A stretch of DNA of 64,000 nt from GCA-020345945 sp964596985. GTDB taxonomy: Archaea; Thermoproteota; Bathyarchaeia; RBG-16-48-13; GCA-020345945. Shown here piece by piece: positions 7,757-16,959 of the stretch. The position numbers and the translations under genes are program-made. A model generated the notes under the pieces. That model did not search any database, was not told the DNA's origin, and saw nothing but the letters and a program-made list of their open reading frames with translations. The stretch is taken from contig CAZQWG010000002.1 of NCBI GenBank assembly GCA_964596985.1, forward strand, positions 1-64,000. Direction: 5' to 3'. Every line of letters begins with the position of its first letter. Within the stretch, counting starts at the first letter, position 1.

Positions 7757-8683
7757 ATGAGGCTTGGCTTTGTCGGTCTGGGACGTATGGGTCGAGGTAT
7801 GGTTCTCAAACTCCTATCCAAGGGATTCGAAGTCGTAGCCTACGATAGAATCTCTGAAGTAGTGGAAGAAGTTGATTCGAACGGGGCCGAAGGCGCCCCA
7901 TCCCTCAAGGAGCTCGCAAAGAAACTTTCAGGGCCGAGGATAGTTTGGATGATGATTCCAGCAGGGAGACCAGTTGATGAGGCGATCGATAGGTTACTGC
8001 CGTATTTAGGAAAAGAAGATATCATCATCGATGGGGGAAACTCGCATTACAAGGATTCTATCAGGCGTGCAGAGAAGGTCAAGGAGAAAGGGATACACTA
8101 CCTAGATGTTGGTACAAGCGGTGGACTTGAAGGAGTGACCCAGGGACTCTCTTTGATGATAGGCGGCGAGAAGGAGGCTTTCTCAAGAGTCAAACCGATC
8201 TTCGAAGCCCTCGCCGCCAATGATGGATACGGATATTTCGGCCCGAGTGGGGCAGGACACTTCGTCAAGATGGTGCATAACGGAGTCGAATACGCGATCC
8301 TCCAAGCCTACGGAGAGGGATTCGACCTGTTGAATTCGGGACCCTATGATTTAGATCTCAAGCAGGTAGTTCACGTCTGGAACAGAGGAGGCGTTGTCAG
8401 GTCATGGCTGCTAGAACTCGCGGAAAGGGTGTTCAAGAGAGACCCTAAACTAGAGGAGATCACCGACGAGGTCGGAGGCGGACAAACAGGGATGTGGTCT
8501 ATCGAGGCAGCCATCGAGCATGAAATCCCATTTCCTATGATGAGCGCCGCCCTATCCGCCCGTTTCAGATCAAGGCAAGAGGAGTCGTTTGCAACGAAGC
8601 TAGTGGCAGCCTTGAGAAGAGAGTTTGGAGGACATGAAGTCAAAGCCAAAGATAGATCTGCGGCTGGCCAGAAATCAAGCTGA
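7757..8683 (+). CDS. gnd: 6-phosphogluconate dehydrogenase, decarboxylating (short GndA/YqeC type)
   Basis: 308 residues. The N-terminal Rossmann motif GFVGLGRMGRGM (residues 4-15) binds NAD(P). IIDGGNSHYKDS and GTSGGLEGV are substrate-binding segments, and GHFVKMVHNGVEYA contains the catalytic lysine region. It oxidises 6-phosphogluconate to ribulose 5-phosphate with loss of CO2. The length matches the shorter archaeal/Gram-positive form rather than the 470-residue classical enzyme. No other oxidative pentose phosphate gene is adjacent. Confidence 0.93.
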   Translation: MRLGFVGLGRMGRGMVLKLLSKGFEVVAYDRISEVVEEVDSNGAEGAPSLKELAKKLSGPRIVWMMIPAGRPVDEAIDRLLPYLGKEDIIIDGGNSHYKDSIRRAEKVKEKGIHYLDVGTSGGLEGVTQGLSLMIGGEKEAFSRVKPIFEALAANDGYGYFGPSGAGHFVKMVHNGVEYAILQAYGEGFDLLNSGPYDLDLKQVVHVWNRGGVVRSWLLELAERVFKRDPKLEEITDEVGGGQTGMWSIEAAIEHEIPFPMMSAALSARFRSRQEESFATKLVAALRREFGGHEVKAKDRSAAGQKSS

Positions 8684-8749
8684 AGACAGACTATCCGATT
8701 TATGGTTTTGTGACGAATAGAATACCAATTGAAGAACGGATTAACTAGT

Positions 8750-8837
8750 TGGTGCGGGGAGTGGGACTTGAACCCACGAAGGTCTACACCAATGGATCTT
8801 GAGTCCACCGCATTTGACCTGGCTCTGCCATCCCCGC
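8750..8837 (-). tRNA. tRNA-Leu(CAA)
   Basis: On the minus strand: acceptor GCGGGGA/TCCCCGC, D-arm GCAGAGCC...ATGC, anticodon loop CTCAAGA (CAA), class-II variable arm with a GGT/ACC stem, T-arm GTGGG-TTCAAGT-CCCAC, discriminator A and an encoded CCA. No intron is needed to fold it, unlike the other tRNA-Leu at 48885. Confidence 0.96.
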
Positions 8838-8930
8838 AGAATAGACGGTAGAGATACGACTGGCAGAATTATTTAAGGATGCAGAAGCCACCTAAGGCAA
8901 ATTGATTCGAATAAGCATAGGGGTGGGGAA

Positions 8931-9392
8931 TTGAGTAGGATACCTAGAGCCATCGCAAGAGAGAAGAGAAGACTGTTGAGTGAGACGATCTCCGAGTTAA
9001 GACAGAAACCATCGTACCATAAGGTGGGAGCCATTGGTACGTTCATCGGGGTAGTGAGGGGAGAGAACCCAGAGGGCGACAGGGTCGTGGGATTGGAACT
9101 CGAGGCGTACGAGGAGAAGGCGGATGAAATATTGGAGGAGATCTGCCGAGATTTGAGGGCGAGAGAAGGAATCATCGACGTGCAGATCTACCACTTCTTA
9201 GGAAACTTCGCCGTCGGCGAAGACCTTGTTCACGTAGTAGTTGCAGGATCTCATAGGCGAGAGGTCTTTGATACGCTGGAGCTTGCCGTGGAGAGATACA
9301 AGAAGGAAGCCCCTATCTTCAAGAAAGAACTCGTCATCGACAGAGAGACCGGAGAGCAAAGAGGATACTGGATTAAAGAGAAGAAGAATTAG
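8931..9392 (+). CDS. moaE: Molybdopterin synthase catalytic subunit
   Basis: 153 residues starting at TTG. It shows the MoaE pattern: GAIGTFIGVVRGENPEGDRV near residue 35, LELEAYEEKADEILEEI, HFLGNFAVGEDLVHVVVAGSHR, and the C-terminal ELVIDRETGEQRGYW, which corresponds to the lysine-bearing KEx(3)GxxW segment of the family. The enzyme converts precursor Z to molybdopterin with sulfur from MoaD. No moaD is adjacent. The only molybdopterin user seen in the window is the protein at 1095. Confidence 0.9.
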   Translation: MSRIPRAIAREKRRLLSETISELRQKPSYHKVGAIGTFIGVVRGENPEGDRVVGLELEAYEEKADEILEEICRDLRAREGIIDVQIYHFLGNFAVGEDLVHVVVAGSHRREVFDTLELAVERYKKEAPIFKKELVIDRETGEQRGYWIKEKKN

Positions 9393-9424
9393 ATCCCAAC
9401 ATCTCTCCAAACACTCGCAGCGAA

Positions 9425-9937
9425 TTATTCATTGTAAGCAGATCCCAGATCAATCCTTCGGGCCCTACAGGACTCCGTCTCAAAGAGGGCTATAGTACAG
9501 TTCCCAGTCAAATATCCGCAGCATTCGCCGGGATTCAGAACCTTGATGCTTCCAAGTTCTTTGAATTCAAAGGCATGGGTGTGACCGCTGATGACTAGAT
9601 CGAAGAGATTAGATTGAATCATAGTCTGAAGCAGCTCCTCTCTGTGACCGTGTAAAACCGCGATATTCCTTCCGTCAACCTTGAGTTGGGCGATAATATC
9701 ATAAACCCTTGCCCCAAACGACCTGAACCTCTCCGTTAGGTTTCTATGATCCCCATCATTATTGCCGAATACACCGATCAGTGGACAATCCAAACCCCTG
9801 AAACGTTCGGCCGAGAATGGGCTGACAAAGTCGCCTGCATGCACCACTAGCTCAACATTCTCTTTCTTGAAGACTGCAATTGCCTCGTCTATCATGTCGA
9901 GTCTATCATGCGTATCCGCGACGACGCCTATCTCCAA
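9425..9937 (-). CDS. MJ0936/YfcE-type metallophosphoesterase
   Basis: 170 residues with the complete two-metal phosphoesterase set: GVVADTHDR at the N-terminus, VHAGDFVS, FGNNDGDH, AVLHGH and ISGHTHAFE. The length and motif spacing match the archaeal MJ0936/YfcE phosphodiesterase family; the natural substrate is not known. Convergent with moaE and just downstream of the NSUN gene on the same strand. Confidence 0.9.
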   Translation of the reverse strand: MEIGVVADTHDRLDMIDEAIAVFKKENVELVVHAGDFVSPFSAERFRGLDCPLIGVFGNNDGDHRNLTERFRSFGARVYDIIAQLKVDGRNIAVLHGHREELLQTMIQSNLFDLVISGHTHAFEFKELGSIKVLNPGECCGYLTGNCTIALFETESCRARRIDLGSAYNE

Positions 9938-9975
9938 TACATCACACTCCCCTTGAGAATACTCATAGAGAGACG

Positions 9976-11181
9976 TTATCCTTCTTTTCTTAATAGAGCT
10001 ATGAAGAATCCGCAGGTATCATGGGTGTCTGGGTGAAACCGTTGAACTCTTCCCGAACACCCGAACCCTCCCATACCATGAGAACCGAGGAAAAGATGCT
10101 GCGCCACAAGTTTCAAGCCATATTCTTCGATGACGTAGTCGATTACCTGTTCATTCTCCGGCAAAGGCAGTGTACAGGTACTATACAATATTGTACCTTC
10201 GTTTCTCAGAAGTTTGACAGCCGGTCTGAAGAATTGTACCTGATAAGAAGGGAGGGAAGACAATTCGCTTCGACGAATCTTACTGTATAGTCTTGGGCGT
10301 AGACCCAGAGCCGAGCACGGAGGATCTATGAGGATACGGTCAGCCTTCAGGCTTGGAAATCTCAGGTCCAGATACCTCGAATCCTCCTGAAGAAGCCTAG
10401 CGTTTCTAATTCCCAGGCGAAGAAGGTTAGACCTTATCTTTTCTATTTTCCTAGGATTTCTGTCGACTGCAAGCAGACTACCTTCGTTATTCATCAGTTG
10501 AGCCATATGAGTCAGTTTCCCTCCAGGCGATGAACAGAAGTCGATTACAGTCTCACCTGGCTGTGGGTCCAGTATCCTGCTTGCCAGCATTGACGGGAAG
10601 GACTGAGCGTATACCAAGCCATCAGCGTATTCAGGGAGATGTCTTAGACTTGGAGCCTTGTACTTTGATGTCGCTGTCTTAACGGCTAGACCCGATCTCA
10701 AGGCTAGGATTTCTCTCTCACCCATCCGGGCTCTACCTACAGCCACGGGATGCCCTAGGTCATCTACGATCGTAAGAAGGTCATTCCAGAGAACCCCTTG
10801 GCAGCGTACTACCCCAGGCGCATACAGGTCAGCGCCTTGCATAACACTTTCTGCAGCAATCCTATCGGCCACAATCTTCTTTGAAACCGAAGGCAGCTCA
10901 AATGGACCTTCAACACGGATTGAAAACGCTTCCGGAACGGTTAGGTCTTGCTTAACCTCCAAGCCACGAGCCTCAAACTTCTCTAGGACCCCCCCGACAT
11001 CTTCCTTGAGCGTATTTGCTCTGAAGAAGTAGCGGGTTGACGGCGTCTTCAACGCCTCTAGGATCTTCACGGTTCTTGAACCATACACTCGGAGGAGAGA
11101 CTCCACAGCCCCCTTAGAGAGGTCGTACTGGCTGGAGAATTCCTGAACTTGAACCATGCCCTTAGGAGAAGAATACATCAT
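9976..11181 (-). CDS. PUA-domain RNA (cytosine-5) methyltransferase, NSUN family
   Basis: 401 residues. A PUA domain (roughly residues 85-165, LYAPGVVRCQGVLWNDLLTIV) precedes the SAM-dependent methyltransferase domain with FCSSPGGKLTHMAQ (motif I) and DPPCSALG. The catalytic cysteine lies in LYSTCTLPLPENEQV. It methylates C5 of cytosine in tRNA or rRNA, and the PUA domain positions the RNA. It lies on the same strand as NAD kinase upstream and the phosphodiesterase downstream. Confidence 0.92.
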   Translation of the reverse strand: MMYSSPKGMVQVQEFSSQYDLSKGAVESLLRVYGSRTVKILEALKTPSTRYFFRANTLKEDVGGVLEKFEARGLEVKQDLTVPEAFSIRVEGPFELPSVSKKIVADRIAAESVMQGADLYAPGVVRCQGVLWNDLLTIVDDLGHPVAVGRARMGEREILALRSGLAVKTATSKYKAPSLRHLPEYADGLVYAQSFPSMLASRILDPQPGETVIDFCSSPGGKLTHMAQLMNNEGSLLAVDRNPRKIEKIRSNLLRLGIRNARLLQEDSRYLDLRFPSLKADRILIDPPCSALGLRPRLYSKIRRSELSSLPSYQVQFFRPAVKLLRNEGTILYSTCTLPLPENEQVIDYVIEEYGLKLVAQHLFLGSHGMGGFGCSGRVQRFHPDTHDTCGFFIALLRKEG

Positions 11182-11324
11182 CTACTCACAGTGAAAGAGA
11201 TCAATTCGCATTCAAATACTTAGGGAAGCCTTCTCCGACTACACGAGAGACATACAAACTCTTGAAAACCATAGTCCAAAGGAAACCTCAGTTGAATCAG
11301 CTCGCTGAGCATCTGAAACCCATA

Positions 11325-12188
11325 TTAGGTGTAGAGTCTGCGGCTGACTCTTCTCACGAAGAAATCTTCTCTGAAACGAATGAAGAATGCTCTCCTCGGG
11401 GACTTTCCCAGTATGAGTCTATCTTCAGGATGGAAGAGCGAAGAAGGTATGCCATCTACTATTATCTTGGCAACAGGCGAGTTTCTTCGAAGCTCGATAT
11501 TCAAGGCATTCTTAAAAGGGAAGACCATCGGTCGAATAGGTGAAAGAGAACAGATAGGCGTAAGAACCAAACCGTCCACACCCATGTTTAGTATTGGTCC
11601 CCCCGCAGAGAGCGAGTGAGCCGTTGATCCCGTCGGCGTCGAAACAATGAGACTATCCGAGCGTAGTTCGATCTCGAATTGCGCATGGGAGATCCTGGAG
11701 TTCATCAGCCTACTAGGCTCTGATGAAGTCAATAGGACCTCATTCAGAGCGTCTGGAAAGACTCTCCCGTTCAGAGAAGACTCAATCTTTAGACATACTT
11801 CAGTCAGATAGTTTCCGTCAAGACATCTCTGTAGAGCAGAAGAAACATCTCTCGGTGCGACTTCTGTCAAAAACCCCCCTGTTCCAACCTTCACCCCAAG
11901 AATCGGGATCTCAGAGGCGTTATTCATGCTTGCCTTTAGGATCGTGCCATCCCCACCGATCACCACAAGAAGATCGGCTTTCATATCCCCAAGGGGAACC
12001 CCTCTATCACGGTCTCCTATATAGCCAGCAATCTCGGTGTCCAACAGAACGTCTATACCTCTCTCCGCAAGGAATTCCGCGGCAGAAACCGCTGTGGAGA
12101 GAGCTAGTTTGCGGTCGGGTCTCGCAAAGAACCCGACAGTATCGATCGGTCGGTTGATCTTCTGAATACTTCTGAAAGAAGTCACCAT
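11325..12188 (-). CDS. nadK: NAD kinase
   Basis: 287 residues. The diagnostic GGDGTILKA (NAD kinase/DAGK superfamily) is near residue 80, followed by VKVGTGGFLTEV and the NAD-binding STPTGSTAHSLSAGGPI. The C-terminal half has the beta-sandwich pattern of NAD kinases. It makes NADP from NAD. Start ATG at 12188, divergent from aIF5A across 144 bp that contain an inverted repeat over a TATA-like element. Confidence 0.94.
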   Translation of the reverse strand: MVTSFRSIQKINRPIDTVGFFARPDRKLALSTAVSAAEFLAERGIDVLLDTEIAGYIGDRDRGVPLGDMKADLLVVIGGDGTILKASMNNASEIPILGVKVGTGGFLTEVAPRDVSSALQRCLDGNYLTEVCLKIESSLNGRVFPDALNEVLLTSSEPSRLMNSRISHAQFEIELRSDSLIVSTPTGSTAHSLSAGGPILNMGVDGLVLTPICSLSPIRPMVFPFKNALNIELRRNSPVAKIIVDGIPSSLFHPEDRLILGKSPRRAFFIRFREDFFVRRVSRRLYT

Positions 12189-12240
12189 GATACTTGTCTT
12201 AGCAAACTAGTAGCCTTAACTTTGTCGGCGAAAAGAAATG

Positions 12241-12260
12241 TCCCTCTATAAGAGGAGGGA
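12241..12260. promoter_or_regulatory. Inverted repeat over a TATA-like box between nadK and aIF5A
   Basis: TCCCTC, an 8-nt spacer containing TATAAGAG, and GAGGGA form an inverted repeat in the divergent region. A second AT-rich TATTTATTATC lies near 12277, closer to the aIF5A start. The repeat could be an operator covering the nadK promoter or a leader hairpin. The function is inferred from position only. Confidence 0.4.
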
Positions 12261-12332
12261 ATGCAAGGTGACAAGTATTTATTATCTACAGCGTCATTTC
12301 ATGAGTATCAAATGTGAACAGAGGAACGGGAC

Positions 12333-12731
12333 TTGAGTAGACCTGAGAACCTAGGCAACTTGAAGGAGGGAAATTACATAGTCATAGAGGGGGAGCCTTG
12401 CCAAATAGTATCGGTTGCACATTCCAAGCCGGGAAAGCATGGATCAGCAAAAGTGAGATTGGTGGGCATCGGTGTTTTTGATGGTACAAGACGAAACATG
12501 GTCGGTCCAGTAACCACTAGAGTAGACGTCCCTATGATAGAGAAGAAGACAGGACAAGTAGTCTCAATCGGTGAGGAAAACGTCCAGTTGATGGACTTGG
12601 AGAACTATGAGATCTTCTGGAGCGAGCTACCTTCGGATGAGACGATAATATCGAAGATGGAGCCGAGTGTAGAAGTCGAGTATTGGGTGGTGCTCGGAAA
12701 GAAGAAGATCATGCGGGTAAAGGGTTCATAG
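12333..12731 (+). CDS. eif5a: Translation initiation factor aIF5A
   Basis: 132 residues, TTG start. The hypusination loop reads SKPGKHGSAK near residues 38-47, with the target lysine in the KHG context. The N-terminal SH3-like and C-terminal OB domains have the expected length. The factor binds the ribosome E site and relieves stalling at peptides such as polyproline. The next gene encodes deoxyhypusine synthase, which modifies this protein, a clear functional pair. Confidence 0.96.
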   Translation: MSRPENLGNLKEGNYIVIEGEPCQIVSVAHSKPGKHGSAKVRLVGIGVFDGTRRNMVGPVTTRVDVPMIEKKTGQVVSIGEENVQLMDLENYEIFWSELPSDETIISKMEPSVEVEYWVVLGKKKIMRVKGS

Positions 12732-12776
12732 AACCGTTAACGTATAGCAAACAACTTCACTTCTCCATCCTTAGTA

Positions 12777-13724
12777 GTGGTTAGATTGAGGTATATAGAA
12801 CAGATTCGCCTAGAGAAGGGGATGTCAGTAAGAGAGTTAGTCGACAGAATGGCGCATTCTGGGGTCTTAGGAGCCGGAAGGATTGGTAAGGCTGCAGAGA
12901 TAATGTCTCAGATGATACGTGATGAAGACTTCGTCGTATTCCTTACAATGGCAGGACCGATGATTCCAGCGGGTCTTAGAAGCATTGTGTGCGACCTAGT
13001 CAAGGCTGGAATAATCGATGTCATAGCGACAAGCGGATCAAATATTGTACATGACATAATCGAGGCCACTGGGTTCAGACATATTCAAAGCAAGGGACGA
13101 ACGGACGACAAGAAACTGAGGGGAATGGGAATCGGGAGGATAGCAGACATCTATGTCGAACAGGAGGCCTTCATCATGTTAGAGAAGAAGATCTTTGAAC
13201 TCCTAGACGGTATTCCCGAGGAGAAAAGGAAGAGAATCCCGATCAGCGACCTCCTATACGAGTTCGGAAGAAGATTGGAAGACGAGGAGTCACTACTCTT
13301 TCAGGCTGCAAGACTAGAAGTCCCTATCTTCTGTCCAGGACTGGTCGACTCTATGATCGGCTACCATCTATGGAGTTACAGTCGCAACAATACAATCGGA
13401 ATCGATACAGTAGGGGACTTGAACAAGCTTTCAGACAAAGTCTTCGAAGCCAAGAAGGCGGGGGCGATCATCCTAGGAGGGGGACTACCGAAACATTTCA
13501 TACTAGGAGCTAACATGCTCAGGGACGGGGTTGACGCCGCATTTCAGATTACCTTGGATCGACCGGAAGGAGGAAGCCTAAGCGGTGCGCCTCTAGAAGA
13601 AGCCATCTCATGGCGAAAGGCGAGAGAGAACGGCAAATTCTGCACGGTGATAGGCGACGCAACGATCTGCTTCCCATTGATAGTCTCATCGGTGATTGAC
13701 AGTACTGATACAAGCTGGACCTAA
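12777..13724 (+). CDS. dhs: Deoxyhypusine synthase
   Basis: 315 residues, GTG start, 45 bp after aIF5A. Family motifs: FLTMAGPMIPAGLR, ATSGSNIVHD, GLVDSMIGYHLW, ILGGGLPKHF and, near the C-terminus, the lysine-bearing EAISWRK that corresponds to the enzyme-intermediate lysine. It transfers the aminobutyl group of spermidine to the aIF5A lysine using NAD. Probably co-transcribed with aIF5A. Confidence 0.96.
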   Translation: MVRLRYIEQIRLEKGMSVRELVDRMAHSGVLGAGRIGKAAEIMSQMIRDEDFVVFLTMAGPMIPAGLRSIVCDLVKAGIIDVIATSGSNIVHDIIEATGFRHIQSKGRTDDKKLRGMGIGRIADIYVEQEAFIMLEKKIFELLDGIPEEKRKRIPISDLLYEFGRRLEDEESLLFQAARLEVPIFCPGLVDSMIGYHLWSYSRNNTIGIDTVGDLNKLSDKVFEAKKAGAIILGGGLPKHFILGANMLRDGVDAAFQITLDRPEGGSLSGAPLEEAISWRKARENGKFCTVIGDATICFPLIVSSVIDSTDTSWT

Positions 13725-13819
13725 GGTTTCTCCTAAGACGGTTATGCGTGAAAGGAAACTCAAGACTTATACTTGACACCGAGAACTCGGAGAACGAGAA
13801 TTCATATATTTAGAGGGGG

Positions 13820-14563
13820 ATGAAGGAAATTCAAGTTCTAGAGAAGAAGGAGACGAAGGAAAAAGAACCGGTAATACTCGTCGGTCTACCGGATGTAGGA
13901 CTGGTCGGAGTCATCGCTGTAGGTCATATTGTTTCATCTCTGAAACTGCCAGAGATCGGATACATAAAGTCTGAGAACCTACCGCCAATAGCTGTTCTAC
14001 ACGGAGGCCTCCCGCATGCCCCGATCAGGCTCTTCGGAGACGGAAAACTCATCGCGGTTCTTTCCGAGACCGCAATTCCTGCGTCTGCGATCAGACCACT
14101 AGCCGATCTAATCGTAGATTGGACAGAAACAAAGAAGGCGTCAAAGGTAATCCTAGTCAGTGGGATAACCGAACCTAACCGACCAAGTATCGAGACGCCG
14201 AAAGTGTTTGGCGCCGCCTCGGACCCAGATACCCTGAAAGGACTCTCAGAAAGCGGGATAGAAATAATGAGCGAGGGGGTTGTAGTCGGCCCACATGCAG
14301 TGATCCTACAGGAATGCGCAGAACGAGAAATCCCAGCGACAGTACTATTGAGCCAAGCGTTCTATAACCTTCCAGATCCTCAGGCAGCCGCAATGATTAT
14401 CGACACCCTGAACAAGCTGCTAGACATACAAGTCGACGCGTCTTCCCTATTGGAGAAAGGAGAGGAGATACGGCTTAGAGCCCGAGATGTGATGCGGCGA
14501 ACACAGACTGAGATGGAGAGAATGAGTAAGTCACAGGAACTAGCTTCACCTCTAGTAGTTTGA
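13820..14563 (+). CDS. PAC2 family protein (proteasome assembly chaperone-like)
   Basis: 247 residues with the PAC2 pattern: PVILVGLPDVGLVGVIAVGHIV at the N-terminus, LPPIAVLHGG, KVILVSGI and AAAMIIDTLNKLLDI. Archaeal members resemble eukaryotic proteasome assembly chaperone 2, but their biochemical role is not settled. It ends in a charged helix. A small CCGAG-AA-CTCGG hairpin lies just upstream (about 13779). It is followed after 16 bp by an Hsp20-like gene, suggesting a protein-quality operon. Confidence 0.85.
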   Translation: MKEIQVLEKKETKEKEPVILVGLPDVGLVGVIAVGHIVSSLKLPEIGYIKSENLPPIAVLHGGLPHAPIRLFGDGKLIAVLSETAIPASAIRPLADLIVDWTETKKASKVILVSGITEPNRPSIETPKVFGAASDPDTLKGLSESGIEIMSEGVVVGPHAVILQECAEREIPATVLLSQAFYNLPDPQAAAMIIDTLNKLLDIQVDASSLLEKGEEIRLRARDVMRRTQTEMERMSKSQELASPLVV

Positions 14564-14579
14564 CCTGGAGGAGCAAGGG

Positions 14580-15035
14580 TTGTCTTACATTAGAAGACGG
14601 CGAGAATTCAGCTCCATGAGCGAACTCCTAGATGAAGTGGATGAATTTATGGAGCGTATGATAGAACACTTCTTCTGGGAGCGCCCAGGGTGGAACACTT
14701 CAGAGTCCAGTCTAGAGCCTCTGTCAAACGTATTCGTCACCACCGATAATGTGAGCATCGTTGTAGATGTCCCCTACGCTGAGGCAGGGAGCATCAAACT
14801 CGAAGGGAAGGGGGAGGATTCGATCCTTCTAACAGCAAAGCTGCGTAGACGAATATGTTTCGAAGACCTCGGAATCGATTGTAGGACTGGAACATTCTCA
14901 ACGTACAAGGCTGAAATCAAAGTGCCCGAAGATATCGATCTAGACCGAGTAGAACTCAAGAATAGAGGTAACATCCTCTTCATAGTAATTCCGAGAAAAA
15001 AGGGGAAGCGACTCACCGGCGACGACATAGAATAG
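14580..15035 (+). CDS. Hsp20/alpha-crystallin-like small chaperone
   Basis: 151 residues, TTG start with GGAGG upstream. Residues 50-140 follow the alpha-crystallin fold (NVFVTTDNVSIVVDVPYAE, then KAEIKVPEDIDLDRVELKNRGNILFIVIPRKK). The C-terminal I-x-I anchor is not obvious and the usual GVL motif is replaced by GNILFIVI, so oligomerisation may differ from classical small heat-shock proteins. Probably co-transcribed with the PAC2 gene. Confidence 0.75.
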   Translation: MSYIRRRREFSSMSELLDEVDEFMERMIEHFFWERPGWNTSESSLEPLSNVFVTTDNVSIVVDVPYAEAGSIKLEGKGEDSILLTAKLRRRICFEDLGIDCRTGTFSTYKAEIKVPEDIDLDRVELKNRGNILFIVIPRKKGKRLTGDDIE

Positions 15036-15050
15036 CCTGAAGCAAGCTAC

Positions 15051-16499
15051 CTAACCTTGCATCTCCCTGATTCTCTTCCGGATAATCTCGTTCGCTAGTG
15101 CCGGGTCTGCAGTTCCTCTCGTGAGCCTCATCAACTGCCCTACAAGGTAGTGAACTGCGACATCTTCCTCTATAGCATCCCTTACCGCTTTAGGATTCTG
15201 CTCGAAGACTTGGTCAACAAGTCTCTTGAGTTCTTCTAAGTCACCCAACCTAGCCAGACCGCTCTCTTGGATGATTGTGCCCGGAGACTTGCCTGTAGAG
15301 ACCATCTCCCGGAGAATCGTCTTCGCGAGCTTCCCGGTTATCCTCTTCTCGTCGATCAAGCTCAACAGTTCAACCAAGTGACTAGGAGTCACCTTGATCT
15401 GAACTACTTCTAAATTAGACTCGTGCAGGTAGCGAAGGAAGTCGCCGATCAGCCAGTTGCTGACCACTTTTGGATCCCCGTAGAGTTTAGAACAATCCTC
15501 GAAGAAGTCAGCAAGATGTTTATCACTGGCTACGACCTCAGCATCATAGGATGGAAGCCCGTATTCTCGGATGAGCCTGTCTTTTCTTGCGTCAGGCAAC
15601 TCTGGCATATTCGAGTGGATCTCCATCAAGCGCTCATCGCCTATTGTGACTGGTACTAGGTCAGGTTCGGGAAAATACCGGTAGTCGTGCTCCTCTTCCT
15701 TCTCACGAAGAGAGACGGTTACCCTATTCTTCTCATCCCAATGCCTTGTCTCACGTTTTATCGTCCGATCCTTCTTCGCCAGGTCTCTCTGACGAATTAT
15801 CTCGAAGTTGAGCGCTCTCTCAACTTCTTTGAAAGAGGAGATGTTTTTGATCTCAACCCTCGATCCACCCTCGATCGAGATGTTGGCGTCACAGCGCATT
15901 GCACCCTCAAGTGCATCGTCAGACACCCCAAGATACCCTAAGATGGTGCGTAACCGTTGGAGGAAGACCCTAGCTTCCTTAGGAGAAACAAGATCAGGCT
16001 CGGTCACGATCTCTAGTAGTGCAATGCCTGAGCGATTGTAGTCAACAAGTGTATACGGTGAAGTGTCAATAGTAGAGGGGTAAATGAGTCTAGCGGGATC
16101 TTCCTCGAGGTGCACCCGCCTGATCCGGATATTCTTACGGGAATGATCAACAGCTATTGTAACACGGCCTTCAGCCGCTATCGGTACGCCCCCTGCCCTG
16201 TCAAATTGTGATATCTGGAAGTTCTTACTCATGTCTGGGTAAGCGTAGTTCTTCCTCCAGAAGAAGACCGTCTTAAACACCTTACAGTTTAAAGCCAGCG
16301 CTACACTGATGGAGGCATTCACAGCCTTCTCATTCAAAACGGGAAGCGAGCCAGGAATACCCAGACAAACAGGGCAAACATAAGAGTTCGGGGGACCCTT
16401 CCTGTAGTCCGAGGAACAACCACAGAAGAGCTTGCTCTTCAAGCATGTCAGTTGAGTGTGTACCTCAAGCCCGATTTTGACGCGGGATAGATCTGCCAC
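15051..16499 (-). CDS. gatB: Asp-tRNA(Asn)/Glu-tRNA(Gln) amidotransferase subunit B
   Basis: 482 residues. GatB signatures: IGLEVHTQL at the N-terminus, CPVCLGIPGSLPVLN, YPDMSKNFQISQFD, and the cysteine pair of the zinc site (CGCSS...CPVC). The C-terminal tail domain (YqeY-like) is present. With GatC and GatA it converts mischarged Asp-tRNA(Asn) or Glu-tRNA(Gln) to the amidated form. It is divergent from gatC-gatA across 135 bp, so all three subunits share one control region. Confidence 0.96.
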   Translation of the reverse strand: MADLSRVKIGLEVHTQLTCLKSKLFCGCSSDYRKGPPNSYVCPVCLGIPGSLPVLNEKAVNASISVALALNCKVFKTVFFWRKNYAYPDMSKNFQISQFDRAGGVPIAAEGRVTIAVDHSRKNIRIRRVHLEEDPARLIYPSTIDTSPYTLVDYNRSGIALLEIVTEPDLVSPKEARVFLQRLRTILGYLGVSDDALEGAMRCDANISIEGGSRVEIKNISSFKEVERALNFEIIRQRDLAKKDRTIKRETRHWDEKNRVTVSLREKEEEHDYRYFPEPDLVPVTIGDERLMEIHSNMPELPDARKDRLIREYGLPSYDAEVVASDKHLADFFEDCSKLYGDPKVVSNWLIGDFLRYLHESNLEVVQIKVTPSHLVELLSLIDEKRITGKLAKTILREMVSTGKSPGTIIQESGLARLGDLEELKRLVDQVFEQNPKAVRDAIEEDVAVHYLVGQLMRLTRGTADPALANEIIRKRIREMQG

Positions 16500-16634
16500 C
16501 CCTCACACCTAGCCTCAGACAACCCAACCCCTCCAAAGGCTGGAACTGCTTATATTGCGTACTGAAATGTCTTAAGTCCGCCTAATGAATACTTTTGAAT
16601 AGATACCCATAAAGACACACAGGCAGGTAGCTGG

Positions 16635-16949
16635 ATGTCTAAAAACACAAAAGAAAAGTCTTCCCGCGACGTCGATGAAGAGACCGTTGTTCATATCTCC
16701 AATCTAGTGAACATCAAACTATCCGATGAAGAGGTCTCACTCCTCGCCCGACAACTAAACGAGATTCTGGATTACTTCAAGAAGATCGATGAGGCTGACA
16801 CCCAAGACATAGACCCAACCTTCCATGCTATGGACATCAAGAACGTACTACGCGAAGACCAGGTGACCCCTTCACTCCCGAACAAACTGGCAATCAAAAA
16901 TGCACCCAAGAAGGAGAAGGGACTATTCAAAGCCCCGAAGATACTGTGA
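16635..16949 (+). CDS. gatC: Asp/Glu-tRNA amidotransferase subunit C
   Basis: 104 residues with the typical GatC sequence (EETVVHISNLVNIKLSDEEVS; LNEILDYFKKIDEADTQDIDP; LREDQVTPSLP). GatC is the small linker that stabilises the GatA-GatB interface. It precedes gatA by 10 bp, and the two are very probably co-transcribed and translationally coupled. Confidence 0.95.
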   Translation: MSKNTKEKSSRDVDEETVVHISNLVNIKLSDEEVSLLARQLNEILDYFKKIDEADTQDIDPTFHAMDIKNVLREDQVTPSLPNKLAIKNAPKKEKGLFKAPKIL

Positions 16950-16959
16950 GGACCCGCAA

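Noticed and set aside
11262..11543. 93-codon plus-strand frame over the end of nadK
   Set aside because: Overlaps the C-terminal NAD kinase coding region in antisense and shows no domain.
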